Assembly (NCBI GenBank): GCA_003576535.1 | Contig: QXCQ01000088.1 | Location: forward strand, 1-64,000 | DNA: 64,000 bases | Direction of reading: 5' to 3' | Source: Nakamurella silvestris | GTDB lineage: Bacteria; Actinomycetota; Actinomycetes; Mycobacteriales; Nakamurellaceae | Shown: piece by piece, positions 9,574 through 18,225 of the stretch | Layout: every line of letters starts with the position of its first letter | Position numbering within the stretch: the first letter of the stretch is position 1 | Position numbers and translations under genes: made by a program | Notes under the pieces: model-generated | What the model saw: the letters and a program-made list of their open reading frames with translations, nothing else | Database searches by the model: none | Told to the model about the DNA's origin: nothing

Positions 9574-10515
9574 TCAGGGGTTGAGAGCCTTGAGCATCCG
9601 GTTCACCGACGCCCCGATGCCGTACTCGACGATCAGCTCGGCCAGGCGGCCCGGGTCCGCCGGCTCGGTCGGGATCGCCAGTTCCGGTGCCGGGTTGTGG
9701 ACGACGGCGGCATCGGTGGCCACCCGGACCACGGTCCCGGCGACGGCCAGGTAGTCCCGGGAGGCGGCGAACTTGCGGCGCTGGGCCGACGTCAGGCCGG
9801 ACTTCGGGTCGTCGATGGCCTCGATCAACCCTTCCAGGCTGCGATAGGTGGAGATCAGGGTTGCCGCGGTCTTGTCCCCGACCCCGGGGACGCCGGGCAG
9901 CCCGTCGGAGGGGTCGCCGCGCAGGGCGGCGAAGTCGGCGTAGCTTCCGGCCGGGATGCTGTACTTGGCGGCCACCCCGGCCGCATCCAGCACCTCCATC
10001 TTGCTGATCCCGGCCCCGATGTAGCGCACCACGACGGGCGGCGGACCGTCGGTGGCCACCTGGTAGAGGTCACGATCACCGGTGACGACCTCGACCGCCT
10101 GGTCCGCGTGGGCGGCCAGGGTGCCGATGACGTCATCGGCCTCGTACCCGACCGCGCCGGCCGTCGGGATGCCGATGGCGGCGAGAACACTGAGCAGGAC
10201 CGGGATCTGCGGGCCGAGGTCGTCCGGTTCGTCCTCGACGTCGACCCCGGTGTCGCTGACGGCGGATTCCTCGCCGACCGTCAGCACCCGGTGGGCCTTG
10301 TAGGAGGGGATCGCGGCGACGCGGAAGTCGGGACGCCAGTCCAGGTCGAGACAGGCGACCAGGTGGGTGGGACGGCACTCCACGGCCATCCTGGCCATGA
10401 TGTCCAGGGAGCCCCGGATGGCGTTCACCGGCATCCCGGACGGCGATCTCAACGAGGACGGCAGGGCGTAGAACGCCCGGTAGTAGACGCCGGCCAGATC
10501 CACGAGTTGCAACAT
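9574..10515 (-). CDS. 5'-3' exonuclease (Pol I-type 5' nuclease domain)
   Basis: This 313-aa stand-alone protein resembles the N-terminal 5' nuclease domain of DNA polymerase I. Acidic metal-binding motifs are present: LVDLAGVYYRAFYAL at the N terminus, CLDLDWRPDFR (about residue 55), and YEADDVIGTLA with VTGDRDLYQ in the middle. An H3TH region follows (LPGVPGVGDKTAATLI). The family removes RNA primers and flaps. It is orthologous in type to the stand-alone exonuclease near helY in mycobacteria. The start is ATG 10515. A TAGCGT -10 box (complement of 10522-10527) lies 6 nt upstream, suggesting a leaderless mRNA. Confidence 0.9.
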   Translation of the reverse strand: MLQLVDLAGVYYRAFYALPSSLRSPSGMPVNAIRGSLDIMARMAVECRPTHLVACLDLDWRPDFRVAAIPSYKAHRVLTVGEESAVSDTGVDVEDEPDDLGPQIPVLLSVLAAIGIPTAGAVGYEADDVIGTLAAHADQAVEVVTGDRDLYQVATDGPPPVVVRYIGAGISKMEVLDAAGVAAKYSIPAGSYADFAALRGDPSDGLPGVPGVGDKTAATLISTYRSLEGLIEAIDDPKSGLTSAQRRKFAASRDYLAVAGTVVRVATDAAVVHNPAPELAIPTEPADPGRLAELIVEYGIGASVNRMLKALNP

Positions 10516-10548
10516 GGGTTCACGCTAGCGTGTGCCGAACCCTCTTCT

Positions 10549-10618
10549 GTTCCCGCGCACGGTGTTCGTCCTCGCGCGCGAAGTTACGTGCGCGAGGAGC
10601 AACAACCTGCGCGGGAAC
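10549..10618. repeat. 70-bp palindrome, family B copy 1
   Basis: GTTCCCGCGCACG begins the left arm and CCTGCGCGGGAAC ends the right arm. Inner arms CTCGCGCGCGA and GTGCGCGAG flank a short AAGTTA-type loop. Nearly the whole 70 bp is self-complementary. Other copies of identical length are at 10944, 15644 and 27754. Confidence 0.9.
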
Positions 10619-10660
10619 GAAGCAGTGGTGGTGCTTCCTGCGATGATCGGCAGAATCCTC

Positions 10661-10688
10661 TGGTCAGTCGGCGCGAAACGGGTACCAT
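10661..10688 (+). promoter_or_regulatory. Possible promoter antisense to the 35-aa peptide gene
   Basis: TGGTCA (10661-10666) and TACCAT (10683-10688) are separated by 16 bp. A transcript from here would run through the hairpin at 10692-10726 and then antisense to the small membrane peptide gene. This is pattern-based only. Confidence 0.25.
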
Positions 10689-10691
10689 TGC

Positions 10692-10726
10692 GGGGAGGCC
10701 GCCAGTTCCTAGCTGGTGACCTCCCC
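10692..10726. terminator. Hairpin after the 35-aa peptide gene
   Basis: GGGGAGG (10692-10698) pairs with CCTCCCC (10720-10726), with a nested CCAG/CTGG pair. It is 8 bp beyond the stop of the leftward peptide gene and could end its transcript. Confidence 0.5.
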
Positions 10727-10734
10727 TTCAGGAG

Positions 10735-10842
10735 CTACCAGCCTCTAAGGGTCTGGATCAGCAAAGTGATTGCCCCCAGGACTGCGGCGATACCGGTAAG
10801 TATCGCGCCCCAGTCCCTGGGGGCTTTCTTTTTCTTTGCCAT
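10735..10842 (-). CDS. 35-aa basic/hydrophobic membrane peptide
   Basis: ATG 10842 begins a 35-aa peptide: a basic head (MAKKKKAPRDW), one hydrophobic segment (GAILTGIAAVLGAITLLIQTL) and a short RGW tail. A very good ribosome site, GGAGGGAGG, lies about 9-17 nt upstream, which favours this start over a 65-aa version beginning at 10932. Positive-inside topology predicts an outward-facing C terminus. Size and shape resemble small membrane regulators or type I toxins, but there is no recognisable family match. It stands alone between 70-bp palindromes at 10549 and 10944. A possible antisense promoter lies at its 3' side. Confidence 0.6.
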   Translation of the reverse strand: MAKKKKAPRDWGAILTGIAAVLGAITLLIQTLRGW

Positions 10843-10943
10843 CTGCGCCACCTCCCTCCTGGACACAGAGCGGGCCTGGATCTGTCCGTTCTGTCCCTCG
10901 GGGGGAGGTTCCGTGACCCTATCGGCCACCACCGACCCCTCCT

Positions 10944-11013
10944 GTTCCCGCGCACGGCGTTCGTCCTCGCGCGCGAAGTCATGTGCGCGAGGAGCAACAA
11001 CCTGCGCGGGAAC
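10944..11013. repeat. 70-bp palindrome, family B copy 2
   Basis: Same length and arms as the copy at 10549, differing at a few bases. It lies 35 bp before the M24 peptidase ATG and on the far side of the 35-aa peptide gene from copy 1, in the same orientation. Confidence 0.9.
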
Positions 11014-11048
11014 AAGGGGAGGGCGATGCCTGACCTAAGCTCAGTTCC

Positions 11049-12173
11049 ATGTCGAACCACGCCGCCGTCGATCAGTTCTCCGCCCGCCTGGCCCAGTTGG
11101 CCGTCGAGGTCCGTGCCGCGGCTGCGGCCGCCGCCGTCATCACCCCCGGTCCCGACCTGTCCTACCTGCTCGGGCATTCGGTCGACTCGCACGAGCGGTT
11201 GACCTGCCTGGTCGTCCCGGGCACCGGCACGCCGGTGCTGGTGCTGCCGGAGCTGGAACGGCTCGGCTGGTCCGGGTCCTCCGCCGAGTCCCTCGGCCTG
11301 GACATCCGCACCTGGATCGACGGTGCCGACCCCTACGCCGAGGTTGCCACCGTCCTTTCCGCGGTGAGCGCCCTGATCGCCGTCGGCAACCACATGCCGG
11401 CCGTGCAGGCCCTGACCCTGCGTGCTGCCGTACCGGGCTCCGAACTGATCCTCGCCGGTCCGATGATCGCCGAACTGCGCATGCGCAAGGACGCCGACGA
11501 GATCGAGTACCTGGCTCTTGCCGGGGCCGCCATCGACCGGGTGCACAACCGGATGGGGGAATGGCTGCGGGCGGGACGGACCGAGCGCGAGGTGGCCGCG
11601 GACATCGCCGTCGGCATGGTCGAGGAGGGCCACGCCCGGCCCGATTTCGTGATCGTGGGGTCCGGGCCGAACGCCGCCAGCCCGCACCACGACGCCTCCG
11701 ACCGGGTCATCCAGCCCGGTGACGCGGTGGTGGTCGACCTCGGCGGCCCGGTGCCCGCCGGGTACTTCTCCGACAGCACCCGCACCTACCAGGTGGCTGG
11801 TGAGGCCCACCCCGAGCTCGCGGCCGTTCACGCCGTCGTGCGCCGGGCCCAGGCCGCCGCGGTGGCGGCGGTCCGACCGGGGGCGACGGCCGAGTCGGTG
11901 GACGCGGCCGCCCGCCGGGTCGTGGTCGATGCCGGTTACGGCCAGTACTTCATCACCCGGACCGGTCACGGGATCGGGCTGGAGGTCCACGAGGAGCCCT
12001 ACATCGTCGCCGGCAACTCCCGCCTGTTGGAGCCTGGCATGTCCTTCTCGATCGAGCCCGGCATCTACCTCCCGGGCAAGTTCGGGGTTCGGATCGAGGA
12101 CATCGTGGCGGTGACGGAGGACGGCGTCCGCAACCTCAACCAGTCCTCGACCGCCCTCACCGTGGTGGGATAA
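11049..12173 (+). CDS. M24 family Xaa-Pro peptidase
   Basis: This 374-aa protein has the creatinase-like N-terminal domain (1-140) and a C-terminal pita-bread metallopeptidase domain. Metal ligands are visible: VVDLGGPV and FSDSTRTY (two Asp), GHGIGLEVHEEP (His), SIEPGIYLP (Glu) and GVRIEDIVAV (Glu). It should cleave Xaa-Pro dipeptides or N-terminal Xaa-Pro bonds in the cytoplasm. TAAGCT (11036-11041) lies 7 nt before the ATG, consistent with a leaderless transcript. The neighbours downstream (Lrp, prolyl oligopeptidase) also point to proline-containing peptide use. Confidence 0.9.
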   Translation: MSNHAAVDQFSARLAQLAVEVRAAAAAAAVITPGPDLSYLLGHSVDSHERLTCLVVPGTGTPVLVLPELERLGWSGSSAESLGLDIRTWIDGADPYAEVATVLSAVSALIAVGNHMPAVQALTLRAAVPGSELILAGPMIAELRMRKDADEIEYLALAGAAIDRVHNRMGEWLRAGRTEREVAADIAVGMVEEGHARPDFVIVGSGPNAASPHHDASDRVIQPGDAVVVDLGGPVPAGYFSDSTRTYQVAGEAHPELAAVHAVVRRAQAAAVAAVRPGATAESVDAAARRVVVDAGYGQYFITRTGHGIGLEVHEEPYIVAGNSRLLEPGMSFSIEPGIYLPGKFGVRIEDIVAVTEDGVRNLNQSSTALTVVG

Positions 12174-12206
12174 CCCCTCAACCGGCAGTTGCCAAGGAGA
12201 TCGAAC

Positions 12207-12659
12207 ATGCTCGAAGAGATCGACGCGAAGATCGCCGCAGCCCTCGCCGAGGACGGTCGGTGTTCCTACACCGACCTGGCCGAACGGGTGGGACTGTCGG
12301 TGTCCGCCGTGCACCAGCGGGTGCGGCGGCTGGAACAACGGGGAGTGATCCGCGGATACGCGGCCAGGATCGACGGTGAGCAGATCGGTTTGTCGTTGAC
12401 GGCCTTTGTGTCCCTGACCCCGATCGATGCCGCGGCACCCGACGACTACCCCAAGCTGCTGGCCCATCTCCAGCAGATCGAGGCCTGCCATTCGGTCGCG
12501 GGTGTGGAGTCCTACATCCTCAAGGTGCGGGTCACCTCCCCGGCGGCGCTGGAGGCTCTGCTCGGCGAGATCCGGGCCACGGCCAATGTGTCCACCCGGA
12601 CCACGGTCGTCCTGTCGACGCCGTTCGAGGACCGTCCGCCGGTGATCCACCCGTCATGA
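12207..12659 (+). CDS. Lrp/AsnC family transcriptional regulator
   Basis: This 150-aa protein has an N-terminal AsnC-type helix-turn-helix (residues 1-55, CSYTDLAERVGLSVSAVHQR) and a C-terminal RAM ligand-binding domain (about 65-140, including CHSVAGVESYILKVRV). ATG 12207 has an excellent AAGGAGA 6 nt upstream, so the longer frame from 12189 is not needed. The stop overlaps the prolyl oligopeptidase start in ATGA. It probably controls this peptidase operon in response to an amino acid; the ligand is unknown. Confidence 0.9.
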   Translation: MLEEIDAKIAAALAEDGRCSYTDLAERVGLSVSAVHQRVRRLEQRGVIRGYAARIDGEQIGLSLTAFVSLTPIDAAAPDDYPKLLAHLQQIEACHSVAGVESYILKVRVTSPAALEALLGEIRATANVSTRTTVVLSTPFEDRPPVIHPS

Positions 12660-14743
12660 CCGAACTCGAGTACCCGCAGGTCGAACGGGACGACACCACC
12701 GAGGTGCTGCACGGTCGACGGGTCGAGGACCCGTACCGCTACCTGGAGGATCCCAACAGCAAGCGGACCGAGGCCTTCGTCGCGGCCCAGAACGCGGTCT
12801 CCGAACCGTATCTGGCCGGTCTCGAAGGGCGGTCGATCTTCGCGGAACTGACCAGGAGCCTGCTGCTCGCCCCGCGTGCCGGTGTGCCCTGGTACCGCGG
12901 CGGCCGTTACCTCCGGCTGACCAATCCCGGTGATCTTGACCAGGACATCCTCTGCACCGCAGACACTCTCGAGGATCTACTCGCCGGCGGTCGGGTGCTC
13001 CTCGACCCGAACACCCTGTCCTCGGACGGTGCTGTGGCGCTGGCCGGGGCACGGGTGTCCGGGGACGGCAAGTACCTGGCCTACGCACTCGCCGAGGCGG
13101 GCAGTGACTGGACCTCCTTCCACGTCCGGGATATCGGCACCGGACTCGACCTGCCGGACGTCATCCATTGGTGCAAGTTCTCGGTCCCGGTCTGGATGCC
13201 GGACAGCAGTGGATTCCTCTACTGGTGTTATCCCGCACCGGAACCGGGCACGGAGTTCACCGAAGCCATGGGAGCCGGGCGGTTGATGTTGCACCGGCTC
13301 GGCACAGCCGTCAGCGAGGATCTCGAGATCTGGTCGCGCCCGGAGGATCCCGAGCTGATGGCCGGACCCGATGTCGCCCATGACGGCACCTGGTTGGTGC
13401 TGACCATCGGGGCGGGCAGCGACTCGCGGACGATGATCTCGGCCCTGCGGATCGGTGCGGACGACGAAGGCCGACGGGTACCGGTGGGACCGGAGATCCC
13501 GGTCGTGGCTGAACTCACCCATGCCCAGCAGGTGGTCGAGATCGAAGGTGACGCTCTGCTGCTGCGCACCGAGACCGGTGCCGGGCGTGGACGTCTCGTC
13601 AGCATCGACCTGGCAGACGTCGCCGGACCGATGACCGAACTCATCGGCGAGCACCCCACCGACGTGCTGGCCTCGGCCTCCCGTGTCGGTGACGGCGTGC
13701 TCGTCGTCTGGTCCCACGACGCCGCCCATCGGGTCGAGGTATTCGACACCGCCGGACATTCCGTCGGCACCCTGGATCTTGCCGGGCCGTTGTCGGTCGC
13801 CGCGCTGACCGGTGAACCCGGACGTAGCGAGTTCTTCTACGGCACCACCTCTTTCGCCCAACGGTTGGAGGTGTTCCGGGCAGAGATCACCGGGCCGGCG
13901 GTGTCGGTCGAGTCGATACCGTCGCCGGCGGGAAATCCGGTCCTGCCCGCGACGGTGTCCCGGCGCGAGTTCGCGGTGTCCACGGACGGCACCAGGGTGC
14001 CCATGACGGTGGTGCACCGTGCTGATCTTCCGCCGGGTCCGCAGCCGACCCTCCTGTACGGCTACGGCGGGTTCGACATCCCGCTGACACCTTCCTTCTC
14101 CGCCCTGTTCGCCTCCTGGGTGGCGGCCGGTGGTGTGGTGGCCGTGGCGAACCTGCGCGGTGGCGGGGAGTTCGGCACGGAATGGCACCAGCAGGGGATG
14201 TTGGCGAACAAGCAACAGGTCTTCGACGACGCGATCAGATGTGCGCAGCACCTGTTCGACACCGGTGTCACCACGGCGGGGCAATTGGCCGTGCACGGGC
14301 GTTCCAACGGTGGGCTGCTCGTCGGTGCACTGATGACCCAACGGCCTGATCTCTTCGCGGCAGCGGTGCCCTCGGTGGGGGTGTTGGACATGTTGCGGTA
14401 CCACCTGTTCACCATCGGTTGGGCCTGGGTGCCCGAGTACGGCTCGGCAGCGGACCCGGAGGCCTTCGACTGGCTGCGGGCCTACTCGCCCCTGCACAAC
14501 GTGCGGGCGGGGGTGGAGTACCCGGCCACGCTGATCTGCACCGGGGATCATGACGACCGGGTGGTGCCGGCCCATTCGCTGAAGTTCGGGGCCGAGCTGC
14601 AGCACACCTACCACGGGGAACGGCCGATCCTGCTGAGGATCGACACCCGGGCCGGCCACGGGGCGGGCAAACCCGCCACCGCGCTGGCTGCCGAGTACAC
14701 CGACGTGCTGGCCTTCATCGGGCGACACACGGGTCTGACATGA
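12656..14743 (+). CDS. Prolyl oligopeptidase family serine peptidase (S9A)
   Basis: This 695-aa protein has an N-terminal beta-propeller and a C-terminal alpha/beta-hydrolase domain. The catalytic serine is in HGRSNGG (about residue 547), the aspartate in GDHDDRVVPAHS, and the histidine in TRAGHGAG. The substrate-binding strand ANLRGGGEFG is typical of S9A enzymes. Length is normal for the family. No signal peptide is present, so it should cleave short proline-containing peptides in the cytoplasm. It overlaps the Lrp gene upstream and mmuM downstream (ATGA). Confidence 0.93.
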   Translation: MTELEYPQVERDDTTEVLHGRRVEDPYRYLEDPNSKRTEAFVAAQNAVSEPYLAGLEGRSIFAELTRSLLLAPRAGVPWYRGGRYLRLTNPGDLDQDILCTADTLEDLLAGGRVLLDPNTLSSDGAVALAGARVSGDGKYLAYALAEAGSDWTSFHVRDIGTGLDLPDVIHWCKFSVPVWMPDSSGFLYWCYPAPEPGTEFTEAMGAGRLMLHRLGTAVSEDLEIWSRPEDPELMAGPDVAHDGTWLVLTIGAGSDSRTMISALRIGADDEGRRVPVGPEIPVVAELTHAQQVVEIEGDALLLRTETGAGRGRLVSIDLADVAGPMTELIGEHPTDVLASASRVGDGVLVVWSHDAAHRVEVFDTAGHSVGTLDLAGPLSVAALTGEPGRSEFFYGTTSFAQRLEVFRAEITGPAVSVESIPSPAGNPVLPATVSRREFAVSTDGTRVPMTVVHRADLPPGPQPTLLYGYGGFDIPLTPSFSALFASWVAAGGVVAVANLRGGGEFGTEWHQQGMLANKQQVFDDAIRCAQHLFDTGVTTAGQLAVHGRSNGGLLVGALMTQRPDLFAAAVPSVGVLDMLRYHLFTIGWAWVPEYGSAADPEAFDWLRAYSPLHNVRAGVEYPATLICTGDHDDRVVPAHSLKFGAELQHTYHGERPILLRIDTRAGHGAGKPATALAAEYTDVLAFIGRHTGLT

Positions 14744-15636
14744 GTGCCTTCGCCGCGGCCCTGGCAACGGAGAACCTCGTCCTGGACGGCGGTCTGGCGA
14801 CCCTGTTGGAGGCACACGGCCAGGATCTGACCTCCGAGCTGTGGTCGGCGCGGTTGCTGCTCGAAGACCCGGAGCTGATCCGTCAGGCCCATCTCGAGTA
14901 CTTCCAGGCCGGGGCGCAGGTGGCGATCAGCGCCTCCTACCAGGCCTCGTTCGAGGGATTCGGCACCCTCGGGCTGGACCGGGCGGCAGCTGCCGCATTG
15001 ATGACGAGGAGCGTCACCCTCGCGCTGGAGGCCCGTGCCGCTGCCCCCGTCGCCGTCGAGCGATGGGTGGCCGCCTCGGTGGGCCCGTACGGCGCTGTGC
15101 TGGCCGACGGTTCGGAGTACCGGGGTGACTACGGACTGACGGTGACCCAGCTGCGGGAGTGGCACCGGCCGCGGCTGGAGGTGCTGGCGGACGCCGGGGC
15201 GGACCTGCTGGCGGTCGAGACCATCCCGTGCCTGGCCGAGGTGGAGGCGGTGCTGGCCGAGTTGGCCGGGACCGGCCGCGCGGCCTGGATCTCCCTCACC
15301 TGCGCCGACGGACGCACCCGTGCCGGGGAGCCGGTGGCCGAGGCCTTCGCGATGATGCGCGAGGTCGAGGAGATCGTGGCCGTCGGAATCAACTGCACCG
15401 CCCCGGAGGCCGTCGCCGAGCTGGTGGCCTCGGCCTGGGAGGCGAGCGGCAAGCCGGTGCTGGTGTACCCCAACAGCGGCGAGGTCTGGGACCCGGCGGC
15501 GCGGAGCTGGTCCGGGACACCGGGTTTCACCGCCGAACAGGTCGACTCCTGGGTGGCGGCCGGTGCGGCCGCGGTGGGCGGATGCTGCCGGGTGGGACCG
15601 GGCCAGATCCGCGAGATCGCCGCCCTGCTGGCCTGA
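14740..15636 (+). CDS. mmuM: Homocysteine S-methyltransferase
   Basis: This 298-aa protein matches the MmuM/BhmT type that methylates homocysteine to methionine using S-methylmethionine or SAM. A zinc-binding GGCC motif lies near the C terminus (VGGCCRVGPGQ) and the third cysteine in GINCTAPEAV. The N-terminal LDGGLATLLE and ISASYQASFEGF are family hallmarks. Its ATG overlaps the peptidase stop by 4 nt. It ends just before the palindrome at 15644, opposite a convergent ATPase gene. Confidence 0.9.
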   Translation: MSAFAAALATENLVLDGGLATLLEAHGQDLTSELWSARLLLEDPELIRQAHLEYFQAGAQVAISASYQASFEGFGTLGLDRAAAAALMTRSVTLALEARAAAPVAVERWVAASVGPYGAVLADGSEYRGDYGLTVTQLREWHRPRLEVLADAGADLLAVETIPCLAEVEAVLAELAGTGRAAWISLTCADGRTRAGEPVAEAFAMMREVEEIVAVGINCTAPEAVAELVASAWEASGKPVLVYPNSGEVWDPAARSWSGTPGFTAEQVDSWVAAGAAAVGGCCRVGPGQIREIAALLA

Positions 15637-15643
15637 ACCCTCT

Positions 15644-15713
15644 GTTCCCGCGCACGTTGTTGCTCCTCGCGCACGGAACATCGTGCGCGAGAACGAACAA
15701 CGTGCGCGGGAAC
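15644..15713. repeat. 70-bp palindrome, family B copy 3
   Basis: Starts GTTCCCGCGCACGTTGTTG and ends AACGTGCGCGGGAAC; nearly all of it is self-complementary. It fills the gap between convergent genes with stops at 15636 and 15726, so it may terminate both. Confidence 0.9.
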
Positions 15714-15725
15714 GGGGAGGGATAC

Positions 15726-18170
15726 CTAGCGGGGGAGCGGGGCTTTGGTGTTCTCCGGCTGGTGCTTGCCGATCCGGTAGCTGAGCTCGACGCCGATCGC
15801 GCCGACCACACCCACGACGATCGCCATCCAGGCCATCCCGGCAGGTGCGTTGAACTGGAAGAACTCCCGGCCCACCGGCAGTGCGAAGGTCAGCACGGCG
15901 ATGGCCGCCAGTCCGCCGATCAGCAGCGCCTTCCAGAGCAGGAACGGGCGGGCCAGGCAGATCAGGATCCAGAAGAACACGATCAACAGGGACATCGTCG
16001 CTGCCGTCCCCGGTTGCTCGCAGGCCCCGATGACCTCGTTCAGCTCCGGGTTGCAGACCCGCCCGAAATCGGCCGAGGGAACGCCGTAGTCGATGCGCGC
16101 CAACATGTACGAGGCGATGACGGCCAAGCCGGCGATCGCACCGGCGGGCACCGCGAACTTGAGCACCCGGGTCAGGAAACCGGGGATGTAGCGGCGCTTG
16201 TTCGGCCCGAGCGCCAGGAAGAACGCCGGGATGCCGATCGCCAGGGTCGACACCAACGTCAGGTGCCGGGGCAGGAACGGGAAGGGCAGGAAGAACACGG
16301 CGACGGCGATGATCGCCAGCAGGCTCATCACGTTCTTGGCCACGAACAGGTTGGCCACCCGCTCGACGTTGCCGATCACCCGGCGGCCCTCGGCCAGCAC
16401 ACTCGGCAGATGGGAGAACTTGCCGTCGAGCAGGACCAGCTGGGCGACGGCCTTGGTGGCCTGTGCCCCGTTGCCCATGGCGACACCGATGTCGGCATCC
16501 TTCAACGCCAGGGCGTCGTTGACGCCGTCACCGGTCATCGCCACCACGTGGCCGTTGGCCTGCAGGGCGCGGACCAGGGCCCGCTTCTGCTCCGGGGACA
16601 CCCGGCCGAACACGACGGTCTTCTCGGCGATCTCGCGGAGATCCTCGAACTCGGTGCCGATGGTGCGGGCGTCGACCTCCTGGCCGACGTCCAGGCCGAG
16701 CCGGCGGGCGATGGCGGCGACGGTGGTCGGGTTGTCCCCGGAGATCACCTTGATCGCCACGCCCTGTTCGGCGAAGTACTTCAAGGTCTCGGCGGCGTCG
16801 TCGCGGATCTGCTCGGCCAGCACCACCAGACCGGCGGGCCGGAGGTCGGCCGGCAGTTCCTGACCGACCAGGGGAGCATCGGCGCGGGCCAGCAGCAGCA
16901 CCCGTCGTCCCTGGCGGGCCAGTTCGTCGACCTCGGTGCGGATCGGGTCCTCGGCGTCGAGCAGGACATCGGGGGCGCCGATCACCCAGGAGCCCTTGCC
17001 GGCGAAGGAGGCGGCCGACCATTTCCGGGCCGAGTTGAACGCGATGGTGCCGTCCCGCTCCCAGCCGGTCGGCTCGGCCACCTTCTCGGCCACACAGGCC
17101 ATGGACGCGTTGGCGTTCGGGTCGTGGGCGATCGCGCCGAGGGCATCCAGGGCGTCGGTGCCGGCGGAATCCCCGAGCAGCCGGGTCTCCTCGTAGATGA
17201 TGTCGCCGACGGTGAGGGTGCCGGTCTTGTCCAGGCACACGACGTCGACCCGGGCCAGGCCCTCCACCGCGGGCAGTTCCTGGACCAGCACCTGCTGGCG
17301 GGTCAGGGTCACTGCGGCGAGCAGGAAGGCCACCGAGGTCAGCAGCACCAGGCCCTCGGGTACCAGCCCGACCAGCCCGGCCGCCGAGCGGACGACGACC
17401 TCCTGCCAGCCCTGTTCCCCGACGGCGCGCCACTGGGACCAGATCTGCAGCGGCAGGGCCACGGCGATCACCCAGGTGATGTACTTGAGCAAGGTGTTGA
17501 TCGAGTCCTGGATCTCGGACTTGGTCTTGGTGTACTTGCGGGCCTCGCTGGCGATCTTGTTCGCATAGGCCTGCGGTCCGACGGCGGCGGCGTGGAACCG
17601 ACCGACACCGGCGACGACGGTGGTGCCGGACATCAGATCGTCGCCGATCTCCTTGGCGACCGAGTCGCTCTCACCGGTCAGATTGGACTCGTTGACCTCC
17701 AGCCCGGCCGTGGAGACGACCTTGCCGTCGGCCGGGACCTGATCGCCGATCGACAGTTCGATGAGATCGTCCAGGACCACCTCCCCGGTCGGGACGGTGA
17801 TGACCTTGCCGTCCCGGACCACCTTGGTGGTGGGCGCGTTCAGCAGGGCGAGCTGATCGAGCTTCCGCTTGGCCAGCACCTCCTGGACGATGCCGATCCC
17901 GGAGTTGATGATCAGCGCCACACCGAACAGTCCGTCGATGATCCGCCCGGTGGCGAGCACCATGACGAACAGGCCGCCCAGGATCGCGTTGAACCGGGTC
18001 AGCACATTGGCCTTGACGATCGACCAGATCGACCTGGTGGAGGTGCGGTCGGTGGCGTTGATCAGCCCCCGTTCGGTGCGCAGGCGGACCTCGTCGGCGG
18101 TCAAACCGTTCAGGGAGCGTGGATGGTCGATGTCGGAGATGCCTTGAGCGTCGGCAGGCGCAGTGGTCAC
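15726..18170 (-). CDS. Cation-translocating P-type ATPase (CtpE-like)
   Basis: This 814-aa protein carries the phosphorylation motif CLDKTGTLT, the actuator motif LTGESDS and the hinge AMTGDGVNDALALKDAD. About eight to ten membrane segments are present, with a long C-terminal group (AGAIAGLAVIASYML and following). There is no N-terminal heavy-metal domain and no CPx motif, so a copper/zinc pump is unlikely. The FVAKNVMSLL region and overall form resemble mycobacterial CtpE, a calcium-linked ATPase; substrate assignment is inference. GTG 18170 is 9 nt after GGAGG; an in-frame ATG at 18179 is too close to that site. Confidence 0.88.
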   Translation of the reverse strand: MTTAPADAQGISDIDHPRSLNGLTADEVRLRTERGLINATDRTSTRSIWSIVKANVLTRFNAILGGLFVMVLATGRIIDGLFGVALIINSGIGIVQEVLAKRKLDQLALLNAPTTKVVRDGKVITVPTGEVVLDDLIELSIGDQVPADGKVVSTAGLEVNESNLTGESDSVAKEIGDDLMSGTTVVAGVGRFHAAAVGPQAYANKIASEARKYTKTKSEIQDSINTLLKYITWVIAVALPLQIWSQWRAVGEQGWQEVVVRSAAGLVGLVPEGLVLLTSVAFLLAAVTLTRQQVLVQELPAVEGLARVDVVCLDKTGTLTVGDIIYEETRLLGDSAGTDALDALGAIAHDPNANASMACVAEKVAEPTGWERDGTIAFNSARKWSAASFAGKGSWVIGAPDVLLDAEDPIRTEVDELARQGRRVLLLARADAPLVGQELPADLRPAGLVVLAEQIRDDAAETLKYFAEQGVAIKVISGDNPTTVAAIARRLGLDVGQEVDARTIGTEFEDLREIAEKTVVFGRVSPEQKRALVRALQANGHVVAMTGDGVNDALALKDADIGVAMGNGAQATKAVAQLVLLDGKFSHLPSVLAEGRRVIGNVERVANLFVAKNVMSLLAIIAVAVFFLPFPFLPRHLTLVSTLAIGIPAFFLALGPNKRRYIPGFLTRVLKFAVPAGAIAGLAVIASYMLARIDYGVPSADFGRVCNPELNEVIGACEQPGTAATMSLLIVFFWILICLARPFLLWKALLIGGLAAIAVLTFALPVGREFFQFNAPAGMAWMAIVVGVVGAIGVELSYRIGKHQPENTKAPLPR

Positions 18171-18225
18171 GCGGCCCATCCTCCCAGATACCTCACAGGT
18201 ACGCGGATGTGATCGACTAGATGTG

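Noticed and set aside
10532-11038. 168-aa open frame across the two 70-bp palindromes
   Set aside because: It consists mainly of translated repeat and antisense to the peptide gene, with no start signal or family match.
15159-18212. 1017-aa open frame on the + strand opposite the P-type ATPase
   Set aside because: It is a shadow frame of the GC-rich ATPase gene. Its translation has no recognisable domain, whereas the opposite strand has all P-type motifs.
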